From DASZCR01 sp035942915 (GTDB taxonomy: Bacteria; Acidobacteriota; Blastocatellia; Pyrinomonadales; Pyrinomonadaceae), in assembly GCA_035942915.1 (NCBI GenBank), contig DASZCR010000177.1, positions 1 through 5,399 of the forward strand: 5,399 bases of DNA, read 5' to 3'. The position numbers and the translations under genes were made by a program. Under the pieces are notes generated by a model. It saw only the letters and a program-made list of their open reading frames with translations. It was not told the DNA's origin and searched no databases. This document shows positions 1 to 5,181 of this stretch, piece by piece; within the stretch, counting starts at the first letter, position 1, and every line of letters starts with the position of its first letter.

Positions 1-1105
1 CGATTTCCAGCCCGAAGCCTTCGAGGGCTGAAACCTTCGGCGGGTGGTTCGTCAACAGGAGGATGCGGCGCAGACCCAGTTCGTGAAGTATCTGCGCGCC
101 GACACCGTAATCGCGCGACGTGCCGTAGCCGGTTTCGATGCTCGCCTCCTGCTTCGTGCAGCCGCGCTCCTGCATAATGGCGTAAGTGCGGAGTTGATGA
201 ATGAGGTCGAGGTTGTTTTCGCGCTGGCGCAGGTAGAGGACGACGCCGCGCCCCTCGGCCGCAATCTTCTCAAGCGCCGTGTGAAGCTGAAAGCCCGTAT
301 CGTCCATCAACGAGCCGAACATATCACACGTCACATTCTCGGTATGTACGCGAACGAGCACGGGCTCTTCGGTCGCCACCTCGCCCATCATCATCGCCAG
401 ATGGACATCGCCGTTCATCACGTTTTCAAAAGCGACGGCGCGGAAGCTGCCATAGACGGTCGGCAACTCCGTCTCGACGGCGCGTTTGACCAGCACCTCC
501 TTGCGCATCCGGTAGCGGACGAGGTCTGCGACCGAGATGATTTTCAGGTTGTGCTGCGCGGCGAACTCTTCGAGTTGTGGCAGGCGCGCCATCGTGCCGT
601 CCGGGTTCATAATCTCGCAGACGACCCCCGCCGGGTAGAGTCCGGCGATGCGCGCAATGTCAACGGCCGCCTCGGTCTGCCCCGTGCGGACGAGGACACC
701 GCCATTTTTGGCGCGGAGCGGGAAGATGTGGCCGGGACGCGCGAGGTCTTGCGGGCGTGTCTTCGGGTCGACGGCCGTCAGGATGGTCGTCGCGCGGTCG
801 GCCGCCGAGATGCCGGTCGTCACGCCTTTGCGCGCCTCGATGGAGACGGTGAAGGCCGTGCCGAGGTAAGAGGTGTTGTCGGCGACCTGCATCGTCAATT
901 GCAACTCGTCGCAACGCTCCTCTGTAAGCGGCATGCAGATGAGGCCGCGCGCGTGCGTCGCCATGAAGTTGATGATTTCCGGCGTCACACATTCGGCGGC
1001 GCAGACGAGGTCGCCCTCGTTCTCGCGGTCTTCGTCATCGACGATGATAATCATGCGGCCATCGCGGATGTCTGCGGCGGCGTCTTCAATGGAGGCAAAA
1101 GGCAT
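1..1105 (-). CDS. ribBX: RibB (DHBP synthase) fused to a degenerate GTP cyclohydrolase II-like domain, RibBX-type; 3' end cut by window
   Basis: The start is ATG at 1105-1103; 368 residues are visible with no stop, and a full protein of about 400 residues is expected. Residues 1-200 are 3,4-dihydroxy-2-butanone-4-phosphate synthase, which converts ribulose 5-phosphate to the four-carbon riboflavin precursor. They contain DDEDRENEGD at 23-32 (E28 matches the E. coli metal ligand E38), GVTTGISAADRA at 94-105 and RPGHIFPLRA at 123-132. The usual RxGHTEA motif reads RTGQTEA, with Q143 where the second metal ligand His is expected. Residues from about 205 onward align with GTP cyclohydrolase II but lack the zinc cysteines (N257, D268, T270), and the catalytic loop reads RQRENNLDL at 293-301 instead of RQEGRGIGL. 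R331 and Y308 are kept, and the C-terminal LLTNHPPK segment is recognisable. It is therefore probably a DHBP synthase without GTP cyclohydrolase activity. There is no clear SD, and an in-frame stop lies upstream with no alternative start between. Confidence 0.93.
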   Translation of the reverse strand, partial: MPFASIEDAAADIRDGRMIIIVDDEDRENEGDLVCAAECVTPEIINFMATHARGLICMPLTEERCDELQLTMQVADNTSYLGTAFTVSIEARKGVTTGISAADRATTILTAVDPKTRPQDLARPGHIFPLRAKNGGVLVRTGQTEAAVDIARIAGLYPAGVVCEIMNPDGTMARLPQLEEFAAQHNLKIISVADLVRYRMRKEVLVKRAVETELPTVYGSFRAVAFENVMNGDVHLAMMMGEVATEEPVLVRVHTENVTCDMFGSLMDDTGFQLHTALEKIAAEGRGVVLYLRQRENNLDLIHQLRTYAIMQERGCTKQEASIETGYGTSRDYGVGAQILHELGLRRILLLTNHPPKVSALEGFGLEI

Positions 1106-1110
1106 GTCAG

Positions 1111-1134
1111 TCGGTGCTCGCTTACTCGAACCGA
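1111..1134 (-). other. Possible RNA hairpin over the ribosome-docking site of ribBX
   Basis: On the minus-strand transcript TCGGT pairs with ACCGA (5 bp). An inner TCG/CGA pairing closes a 6-nt loop, with a 2-nt bulge. The 3' arm ends 5 nt before the ribBX ATG, and no SD is visible. It could modulate translation, but the stem is short and may be chance. No FMN (RFN) riboswitch core is seen in the 103-nt gap between ribE and ribBX. Confidence 0.25.
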
Positions 1135-1208
1135 TGTCTGGGAGATGGGGAAGTCGGAAGTTATGTTAACCGAAACGAGGGGCTTTTGGCGACCCTAAAA
1201 AACCGCCC

Positions 1209-1871
1209 TTATTTGAAGCCGAGACGCGCCAGTTGCTCGACCGTCACGCCCGCCTCCGCCCCTCCGCCCGCCGCCTCGCCGCGCCCCGTCGTCAGTATCC
1301 GCTCGACGTACTTGGCGATGATGTCAACTTCGAGATTGACCGCATCGCCCGGTCGCAGGCGCGAGAGGTTCGTCACCGCCCACGTCTTCGGGATGACGGC
1401 AATCTCGAAGTGTTCTTCGGCCAGCGCGGCGACCGTCAGGCTGATGCCTTCGACGGCGACCGAGCCTTTGTAGACGAGGTAGCGCGCCAACTCCGGCGGA
1501 TAGCCGATGCGGACAGTCCAGGAGCCGCCGTGCTCCTCTGCGCCGAGGAAGCGCCCGCGCCCGTCCGTGTGTCCCTGTACGATGTGGCCGCCGAGACGCG
1601 TCGTCGGAGTGACGGCGCGTTCGAGGTTGACGACCGACCCGGCGCGCAGGTTGCCGAGCGTCGAACGCTGCAAAGTCTCGCGCGAGCCGTCGGCCGCAAA
1701 CGAATCGGCGCGCACGTCGAGAGCCGTCAGGCAGACGCCGTTGACGGCGATGGAGTCGCCCTCCTGTGTGCCTTCGGCGACGACGCGCGCCTCGACCGTC
1801 ATCCGCACGCCCTCGCCGCGCCGCTCAAGCGAGCGCACGCGCCCCAACTCCTCAATGATGCCCGTAAACAT
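1209..1871 (-). CDS. ribE: Riboflavin synthase, alpha subunit
   Basis: This 220-residue cytosolic enzyme dismutates two 6,7-dimethyl-8-ribityllumazine molecules to riboflavin plus a pyrimidinedione, the last step of riboflavin synthesis. The N-terminus is the family hallmark MFTGII, with the catalytic F2 and T3. The first lumazine-binding barrel spans about 1-100 and contains GVCLTA at 45-50 (C47 matches E. coli Cys48) and GGHIVQGH at 94-101. The second, duplicated barrel spans about 102-193 and contains GISLTV at 142-147 and IPKTWAVTNL at 160-169. The core ends near YVERIL, and a Gly/Ala-rich tail of about 27 residues follows that is not part of the fold. Length is close to the family norm of 200-220. 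It lies 9 nt downstream of cmk and upstream of the ribB-containing gene, so two riboflavin steps are co-transcribed. ribD and ribH are not in the window. The gene is called ribC in E. coli nomenclature. Confidence 0.97.
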   Translation of the reverse strand: MFTGIIEELGRVRSLERRGEGVRMTVEARVVAEGTQEGDSIAVNGVCLTALDVRADSFAADGSRETLQRSTLGNLRAGSVVNLERAVTPTTRLGGHIVQGHTDGRGRFLGAEEHGGSWTVRIGYPPELARYLVYKGSVAVEGISLTVAALAEEHFEIAVIPKTWAVTNLSRLRPGDAVNLEVDIIAKYVERILTTGRGEAAGGGAEAGVTVEQLARLGFK

Positions 1872-1877
1872 TTTCAG

Positions 1878-1883
1878 CCTTTA
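1878..1883 (-). promoter_or_regulatory. Ribosome binding site of ribE, overlapping the cmk stop
   Basis: The minus strand reads TAAAGGCTGAAAATG. The cmk stop TAA merges into AAGG, which lies 6 nt before the ribE ATG. This is the best SD among the minus-strand genes here. It supports the 1871 start and suggests that termination on cmk is coupled to initiation on ribE. Confidence 0.7.
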
Positions 1884-2573
1884 CGACAACTCGCGCCGCC
1901 GCTCGCGGATGGTTTCAATCATGCGTTGGAAAACATCTTCGATGGGAAGTTCCGTGGTGTCGATAACGACGGCGTCGGCAGCGATGGCAAGCGGCGAGTC
2001 GGCGCGCGTCGAGTCGCGCCGGTCGCGCGCGTTGATGTCTGCAAGCGTGTCCTCGTAGGTCTGGTCGCCACGCTCGCGTCGTTCCTCGTCGAAGCGGCGT
2101 TTGGCGCGCTCTTCGGGGACGGCCGTGAGGAAAAACTTCACGTCGGCATTGGGGAAGACGACCGTGCCGATGTCGCGCCCGTCGAGGACGATGCCGCCCG
2201 GCGCGCCCATCTCGCGCTGTCGCCTGACAAGTTCGCGCCGCACGGCCGGAAGCGCCGAGATGACCGACGCCGTGTGCGTAATCTGCTCGGAGCGAATCTC
2301 TTCAGAGACATCCTCGCCGTCGAGCCTCACCTGTAGCGAGTCGGGGTCGCCCGCGAGGTCAACCTCCGAACGGCGCGCCACTTCGGCGACGGCGCTCTCG
2401 TCCGTCGTGCTCACGCCTGCGCGCGTGACGGCCAGCGCGACGGCGCGGTACATCGCGCCCGTGTCGATGTAGAGCAGTCCGAGTTCGCGCGCGACGAGGC
2501 GGCCGAGCGTTGACTTGCCCGCGCCCGAAGGGCCGTCGATGGCGATGATGACGGGTCTGCTGTTGGTGCTCAT
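1881..2573 (-). CDS. cmk: Cytidylate (CMP/dCMP) kinase
   Basis: This 230-residue cytosolic P-loop kinase phosphorylates CMP and dCMP to the diphosphates using ATP, feeding CTP and dCTP pools. The Walker A loop is GPSGAGKS at 14-21, with K20 and S21 contacting ATP phosphates. DTGAMYRA at 37-44 is the signature of the CMP-binding region of the Cmk family, and DGRDIGTVVFP at 131-141 is the second family signature. The lid and C-terminal nucleotide site read RDRRDSTRADSPL near 183-195, followed by the AADAVVIDTT strand. The length matches the usual 215-230 residues. The start overlaps the ltaE stop as ATGA, which fixes ATG at 2573 and implies translational coupling, since no good SD precedes it. 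The adjacency to ltaE and ribE is not functionally obvious; Cmk is housekeeping. Confidence 0.97.
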   Translation of the reverse strand: MSTNSRPVIIAIDGPSGAGKSTLGRLVARELGLLYIDTGAMYRAVALAVTRAGVSTTDESAVAEVARRSEVDLAGDPDSLQVRLDGEDVSEEIRSEQITHTASVISALPAVRRELVRRQREMGAPGGIVLDGRDIGTVVFPNADVKFFLTAVPEERAKRRFDEERRERGDQTYEDTLADINARDRRDSTRADSPLAIAADAVVIDTTELPIEDVFQRMIETIRERRRELS

Positions 2574-3646
2574 ACGGATGAAGAGCGCTGCTGTCGCGCG
2601 CCGCTGCTGATGACCTGCCGCAGACCGGCGAGCGCCGCATCAACGTCCTGCTCGTTCACGTCGAAGTGCGTCACCATGCGAATCGACGTGCCGAAGCCGG
2701 AAGCCAGAACGTCGTGCTCCGTACGCAGGCGCGCGCAGATGGCATCGGCGGCGAGTCCTGTCCCGGCCACGTCGAAGATGACGATGTTGGTGACGACGCT
2801 CTCCGGGTCAATCTTGATGCCGGGAATCTCTGCCAGCCCTTCGGCCAGACGCCGCGCGTTGGCGTGGTCTTCGTGCAGACGCGCGGGCGACTCTTCGAGT
2901 GCGACGAGACCGGCCGCCGCCAGCACACCGGCCTGACGCATCCCGCCGCCGAGCATCTTGCGCCAGCGCCGCGCCTCCTCAATGAAGTCCGCACGACCGA
3001 GCAGCATCGAGCCGACCGGCGCGCCGAGACCTTTCGAGAGGCAGAACATCACGGAATCGACCGGGCGCGTCAGTGCCGCAACCGTCTCACCGAGCGCGAC
3101 CGCCGCGTTGAAGATGCGCGCGCCGTCCATGTGGACGGGCAATCCGATGGCGTGCGCCCTCTCGCCAATCTCTTCGACGCATGCACGCGGCATCACCGAA
3201 CCGCCCGCGAGGTTGTGCGAGTTCTCAAGCGAGATGAGACCCGTCGGCGCAACGTAGTAGGCCGCGTCGCTGCCGTGAATGTAGGGTTCGATGTCCTGCC
3301 AACTGAGGATGCCTGAGCCGTCGCCGCTTTTGACGGGTCGCGGCAGCGTGCCCGCGACGGCCGACATGGCGGCCATCTCGTAGTTGAAGATGTGGCCGCG
3401 CTCTTCGATGATAACTTCCGAGCCGGGGCGCGCGTGCAGTTTGACGGCAATCTGGTTGCCCATCGAACCGGTCGGGACAAAGAGCGCAGCTTCCTTGTCG
3501 AAAATCTCGGCCGCGCGTTCTTGCAGGCGATTGATGGTCGGGTCTTCGCCGTACACGTCGTCGCCCACCTCTGCCTCGGCCATCGCACGCCGCATCGCGG
3601 GCGTCGGGCGCGTCACGGTGTCGCTTCTGAAATCAATCACAGTCAT
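2570..3646 (-). CDS. ltaE: Low-specificity L-threonine aldolase (PLP-dependent)
   Basis: This 358-residue fold-type I PLP enzyme cleaves L-threonine or L-allo-threonine (and related beta-hydroxy amino acids) to glycine and an aldehyde. The N-terminal DFRSDTVTRPT at 5-15 and VGDDVYGEDPT at 27-37 are hallmarks of the beta-eliminating-lyase/threonine aldolase family. PTGSMGNQ at 58-65 binds the PLP phosphate, and H85 matches the conserved ring-stacking histidine. HMDGARIFNAAV at 172-183 supplies the Asp that contacts the pyridine nitrogen and an Arg. K205 in FCLSKGLGAPVGS is the Schiff-base lysine. RRWRKMLGGGMRQAG near 227-241 is the conserved substrate-side block. Length is typical (about 335-360). 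It follows hemW by 67 nt and overlaps cmk by 4 nt. No SD is well placed, as GGGAG lies 15 nt from the ATG. A GTG two codons in is an alternative start. Confidence 0.95.
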   Translation of the reverse strand: MTVIDFRSDTVTRPTPAMRRAMAEAEVGDDVYGEDPTINRLQERAAEIFDKEAALFVPTGSMGNQIAVKLHARPGSEVIIEERGHIFNYEMAAMSAVAGTLPRPVKSGDGSGILSWQDIEPYIHGSDAAYYVAPTGLISLENSHNLAGGSVMPRACVEEIGERAHAIGLPVHMDGARIFNAAVALGETVAALTRPVDSVMFCLSKGLGAPVGSMLLGRADFIEEARRWRKMLGGGMRQAGVLAAAGLVALEESPARLHEDHANARRLAEGLAEIPGIKIDPESVVTNIVIFDVAGTGLAADAICARLRTEHDVLASGFGTSIRMVTHFDVNEQDVDAALAGLRQVISSGARQQRSSSV

Positions 3647-3683
3647 AGAAAGTTCTGCACACTCCCGTGTTCAGTTGCTTGAT

Positions 3684-3698
3684 GGAGAGAAAGTCTCC
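3684..3698 (-). other. Small hairpin in the hemW-ltaE gap
   Basis: The transcript reads GGAGACTTTCTCTCC, a perfect 5-bp stem with a 5-nt loop, starting 15 nt after the hemW stop. No U-tract follows, so it does not look like an intrinsic terminator. It might be a processing or stability element, or chance. The rest of the 67-nt gap (3647-3713) shows nothing else I can support. Confidence 0.3.
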
Positions 3699-3713
3699 GG
3701 CCAATCTTCCCGG

Positions 3714-4856
3714 CTAGACGAAGGCCGCGAAGACTTCGTTTGACAGTAAAGCTCCCTGCGGCGTCAGACGCAGCACGTCGCCGGAGAGTTCGACGAGACC
3801 GGCTTCGGTGAAGCGTTGGAGGTCGTCTCGGTATCGGGCGCGCACGTCGGCTCCGAAGCGTGCGCGGTGCGCGTCCAAGTCAACGCCGCGACCGAGCAGG
3901 CGCAAGCCGAGATAGAGCGCCTCGGCCGAAGCCTCGCGTTCGTCGAGCGTCAACTGCTCGACGACGGCGCTTGATTTGGTTTCGACGAGTTCGACGTAGC
4001 GGCGCGCGTCGCGTTCGTTCGACCAGCGCAGGCGTGCGCCGTCGAACGAATGAGCGGAGCAGCCGAAACCGTAGTAGGGCGCGCCCGTCCAGTATTTCAT
4101 GTTGTGCCGCGATTCGCGCCCCGGCAGACAGAAGTTGGAAATCTCATACTGCTCGTACCCGGCAGAGAGCGTGCGCGACACCATCAGTTCATACATCTCT
4201 GCGGCGAGGTCTGGGTCGGGCGCGCGCCACATGCCGCGTCGAATCTGTTCGGCGAGCGGCGTCGCTTCGTGCACTTCGAGGAGGTAGAGCGAGAGGTGCG
4301 CGGGGCGCAGCGCGAGCGCCTCTTCAAGGTTGCGCGCCCATGCGTCGAGCGTCTGTTCAGGGAGACCTGCGATGAGGTCGAAGCTGATGTTTGAGAAGCC
4401 CGCGTCCCGCAGCAGCGAGAGCGTGCGGCGCGCGTCTTCGGCCGTGTGTGTGCGGCCGAGGCGACGCAGTTCGCGTTCGTCGAAGGTCTGTGCGCCGAAG
4501 CTGGCGCGGTTGACGCCGGATGCGCGCAAGGCTCTGAGCGCCTCTGGCGTGACCGTCCCCGGATTCATCTCCAAAGTCACTTCGGCATCGGCATCGACGC
4601 GGAAACGCGCGTGGACGGCCGAGAGGATGCGTGTCACCTGTTCGTCGCTCAGCAGACTCGGTGTGCCGCCGCCGAAGTAGATGGTCTCGACCTCTGCGGT
4701 CGCTTCGACGCAGGGACGAAAGGCGCGGATTTCCGCGACGAGCGCCTCGACGTAGCGAGCGGCCAGCGCGCTCTCGTAAGTGCCTGTGGCGAAGTCGCAG
4801 TAGGAGCAACGCGCGCGGCAGAAAGGGATGTGGATGTAGACTCCGGCTTTCGTCAT
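3714..4856 (-). CDS. hemW: HemW, radical SAM heme chaperone (HemN-like family)
   Basis: This 380-residue protein belongs to the group formerly annotated as oxygen-independent coproporphyrinogen III oxidase-like. HemW proteins bind heme and are implicated in heme insertion into respiratory enzymes, not in coproporphyrinogen oxidation. The radical SAM cluster motif is CRARCSYCDF, with C13, C17 and C20 as 4Fe-4S ligands. F22 stands where true HemN has a fourth Cys, which favours HemW. GGGTPS at 62-67 and MNPGT at 97-101 are SAM-site motifs. The heme-binding HNxxYW motif is present as HNMKYW at 251-256, followed by YYGFGCSAHSF. The C-terminal 90 residues form the HemW winged-helix-like part (LRLTPQGALLSNEVF). 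Length equals the family norm of about 375-380. The ATG at 4856 is the only start that precedes IHIPFC. It is probably the first gene of the operon, with a promoter 15 nt upstream of its start. Confidence 0.96.
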   Translation of the reverse strand: MTKAGVYIHIPFCRARCSYCDFATGTYESALAARYVEALVAEIRAFRPCVEATAEVETIYFGGGTPSLLSDEQVTRILSAVHARFRVDADAEVTLEMNPGTVTPEALRALRASGVNRASFGAQTFDERELRRLGRTHTAEDARRTLSLLRDAGFSNISFDLIAGLPEQTLDAWARNLEEALALRPAHLSLYLLEVHEATPLAEQIRRGMWRAPDPDLAAEMYELMVSRTLSAGYEQYEISNFCLPGRESRHNMKYWTGAPYYGFGCSAHSFDGARLRWSNERDARRYVELVETKSSAVVEQLTLDEREASAEALYLGLRLLGRGVDLDAHRARFGADVRARYRDDLQRFTEAGLVELSGDVLRLTPQGALLSNEVFAAFV

Positions 4857-4870
4857 CTTTGAGTGTGGAA

Positions 4871-4879
4871 ATTATAGCA
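4871..4879 (-). promoter_or_regulatory. Extended -10 promoter for the hemW operon
   Basis: The minus strand reads TGCTATAAT, a perfect sigma-70 -10 hexamer preceded by the TGn extended element. The region 17-18 nt further upstream (AGCCCG or AAGCCC) has no -35 resemblance, which is normal for extended -10 promoters. Initiation about 7 nt downstream would fall near 4864, only about 8 nt before the hemW ATG. That makes the mRNA nearly leaderless, consistent with the absence of an SD. The AT-rich hexamer stands out in GC-rich surroundings. Confidence 0.7.
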
Positions 4880-4994
4880 CGCGCCTCGCACAGCGGGCTT
4901 CGGCGTCGCGCCAGCGTATGACTTTAGTGTGTCAAGACCATGCACACGCGAGCGGTGCGCGCGCAATCTTTTCCATTTTTTCGACACAAATCTA

Positions 4995-5006
4995 CCTCAA
5001 TTGAGG
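4995..5006. promoter_or_regulatory. Perfect 12-bp palindrome, candidate operator
   Basis: CCTCAATTGAGG is self-complementary. Flanking CTAC (4992-4995) and GTAG (5008-5011) extend the symmetry if a 2-nt offset is allowed. It lies between the divergent genes, about 175 nt upstream of the plus-strand ATG and about 140 nt upstream of hemW, a plausible place for a dimeric regulator. No regulator is identified. Confidence 0.35.
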
Positions 5007-5055
5007 AGTAGAAATAATCCCACTTCCAACAGGGCACTAATACCGCTTTTCCCCC

Positions 5056-5092
5056 TCCGGCATTTTCGCAAAGCAAGCCGGATGAATCGGCG
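5056..5092 (+). other. Two mutually exclusive hairpins in the leader of the Gly-rich gene
   Basis: TCCGGC (5056-5061) pairs perfectly with GCCGGA (5077-5082) across a 15-nt loop. The same GCCGG (5077-5081) can instead pair with TCGGC (5087-5091), one G-U pair included, across the 5-nt loop ATGAA. Sharing one arm between two stems is the layout of a conformational switch. No U-tract follows either stem, so it is not an obvious attenuator. Alternatively it is chance in GC-rich DNA. Confidence 0.35.
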
Positions 5093-5097
5093 TCCGC

Positions 5098-5121
5098 GTC
5101 TGTTCGCTTCAAGCTTCAGAC
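5098..5121 (+). other. Leader hairpin GTCTG/CAGAC
   Basis: GTCTG (5098-5102) pairs with CAGAC (5117-5121). Within the loop, GCT and AGC can pair across TCA, leaving a small asymmetric internal loop. It lies about 60 nt upstream of the ATG, downstream of the alternative hairpins. Function is unknown. Confidence 0.3.
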
Positions 5122-5167
5122 CGTGCGACGTGCCTATTCATCCTTGTAGCTTCACTTAACCAACGAC

Positions 5168-5173
5168 GGAGGA
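5168..5173 (+). promoter_or_regulatory. Strong Shine-Dalgarno site for the Gly-rich gene
   Basis: GGAGGA lies 8 nt before ATG 5182, followed by an A-rich spacer (AACTAAAG). It is by far the best ribosome binding site in the window. It fixes both the strand and the start of the following gene, and suggests efficient translation. Confidence 0.85.
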
Positions 5174-5181
5174 AACTAAAG

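Larger units (their letters stand above)
4857..5181. other. Divergent intergenic region between hemW and the Gly-rich gene
   Basis: This 325-nt stretch is less GC-rich in its middle (about 4965-5055) than the flanking genes. It holds the hemW promoter, a 12-bp palindrome, several potential hairpins on the plus-strand transcript, and a strong SD at its right end. I found no convincing plus-strand -35/-10 pair: AATAAT at 5013-5018 is one mismatch from a -10 but has no partner. Short open frames here start with GTG or TTG, lack an SD and resemble nothing, so I treat it as non-coding. Confidence 0.7.

Noticed and set aside
44..1198. Long plus-strand open frame of 384 codons opposite the ribBX gene
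   Set aside because: It is antisense to a gene with clear RibB and RibA-like motifs. Its product is Arg/Asp/His-rich with no recognisable domain, and it has no SD. Long antisense frames are expected in GC-rich coding DNA.
1196..1208. T-run after the ribE stop (GGGCGGTTTTTT) as a terminator
   Set aside because: No stable stem precedes the T-run; GGCG/CGCC pairing would place the Ts in the loop.
1233..2336. Plus-strand open frame of 367 codons opposite ribE and cmk
   Set aside because: It spans two well-supported genes on the other strand and has the biased composition of a shadow frame, with no motif.
3714..4856. Oxygen-independent coproporphyrinogen III dehydrogenase (HemN)
   Set aside because: The fourth Cys of the HemN CxxxCxxCxC motif is Phe, the HNxxYW heme-binding motif is present, and length is about 380 rather than about 450, so it is HemW.
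5038..5046. TAATACCGC, which also occurs in 16S rRNA
   Set aside because: Only 9-10 nt match and the flanks do not resemble rRNA.
5030..5091. Resemblance to the cyclic-di-GMP-I (GEMM) riboswitch: CAGGGCA at 5030-5036 and CGCAAAGC at 5067-5074 in the expected order
   Set aside because: The spacing is too long, the GGU/ACC and P1 pairings are not evident, and there is no GAAA-capped P1b. It is probably coincidence; an Infernal scan with RF01051 would settle it.
4924..5159. Small frames in the intergenic region (GTG start at 4929 on plus; TTG start at 5112 on minus)
   Set aside because: Non-ATG starts, no SD and no familiar sequence. The region is better explained as regulatory.
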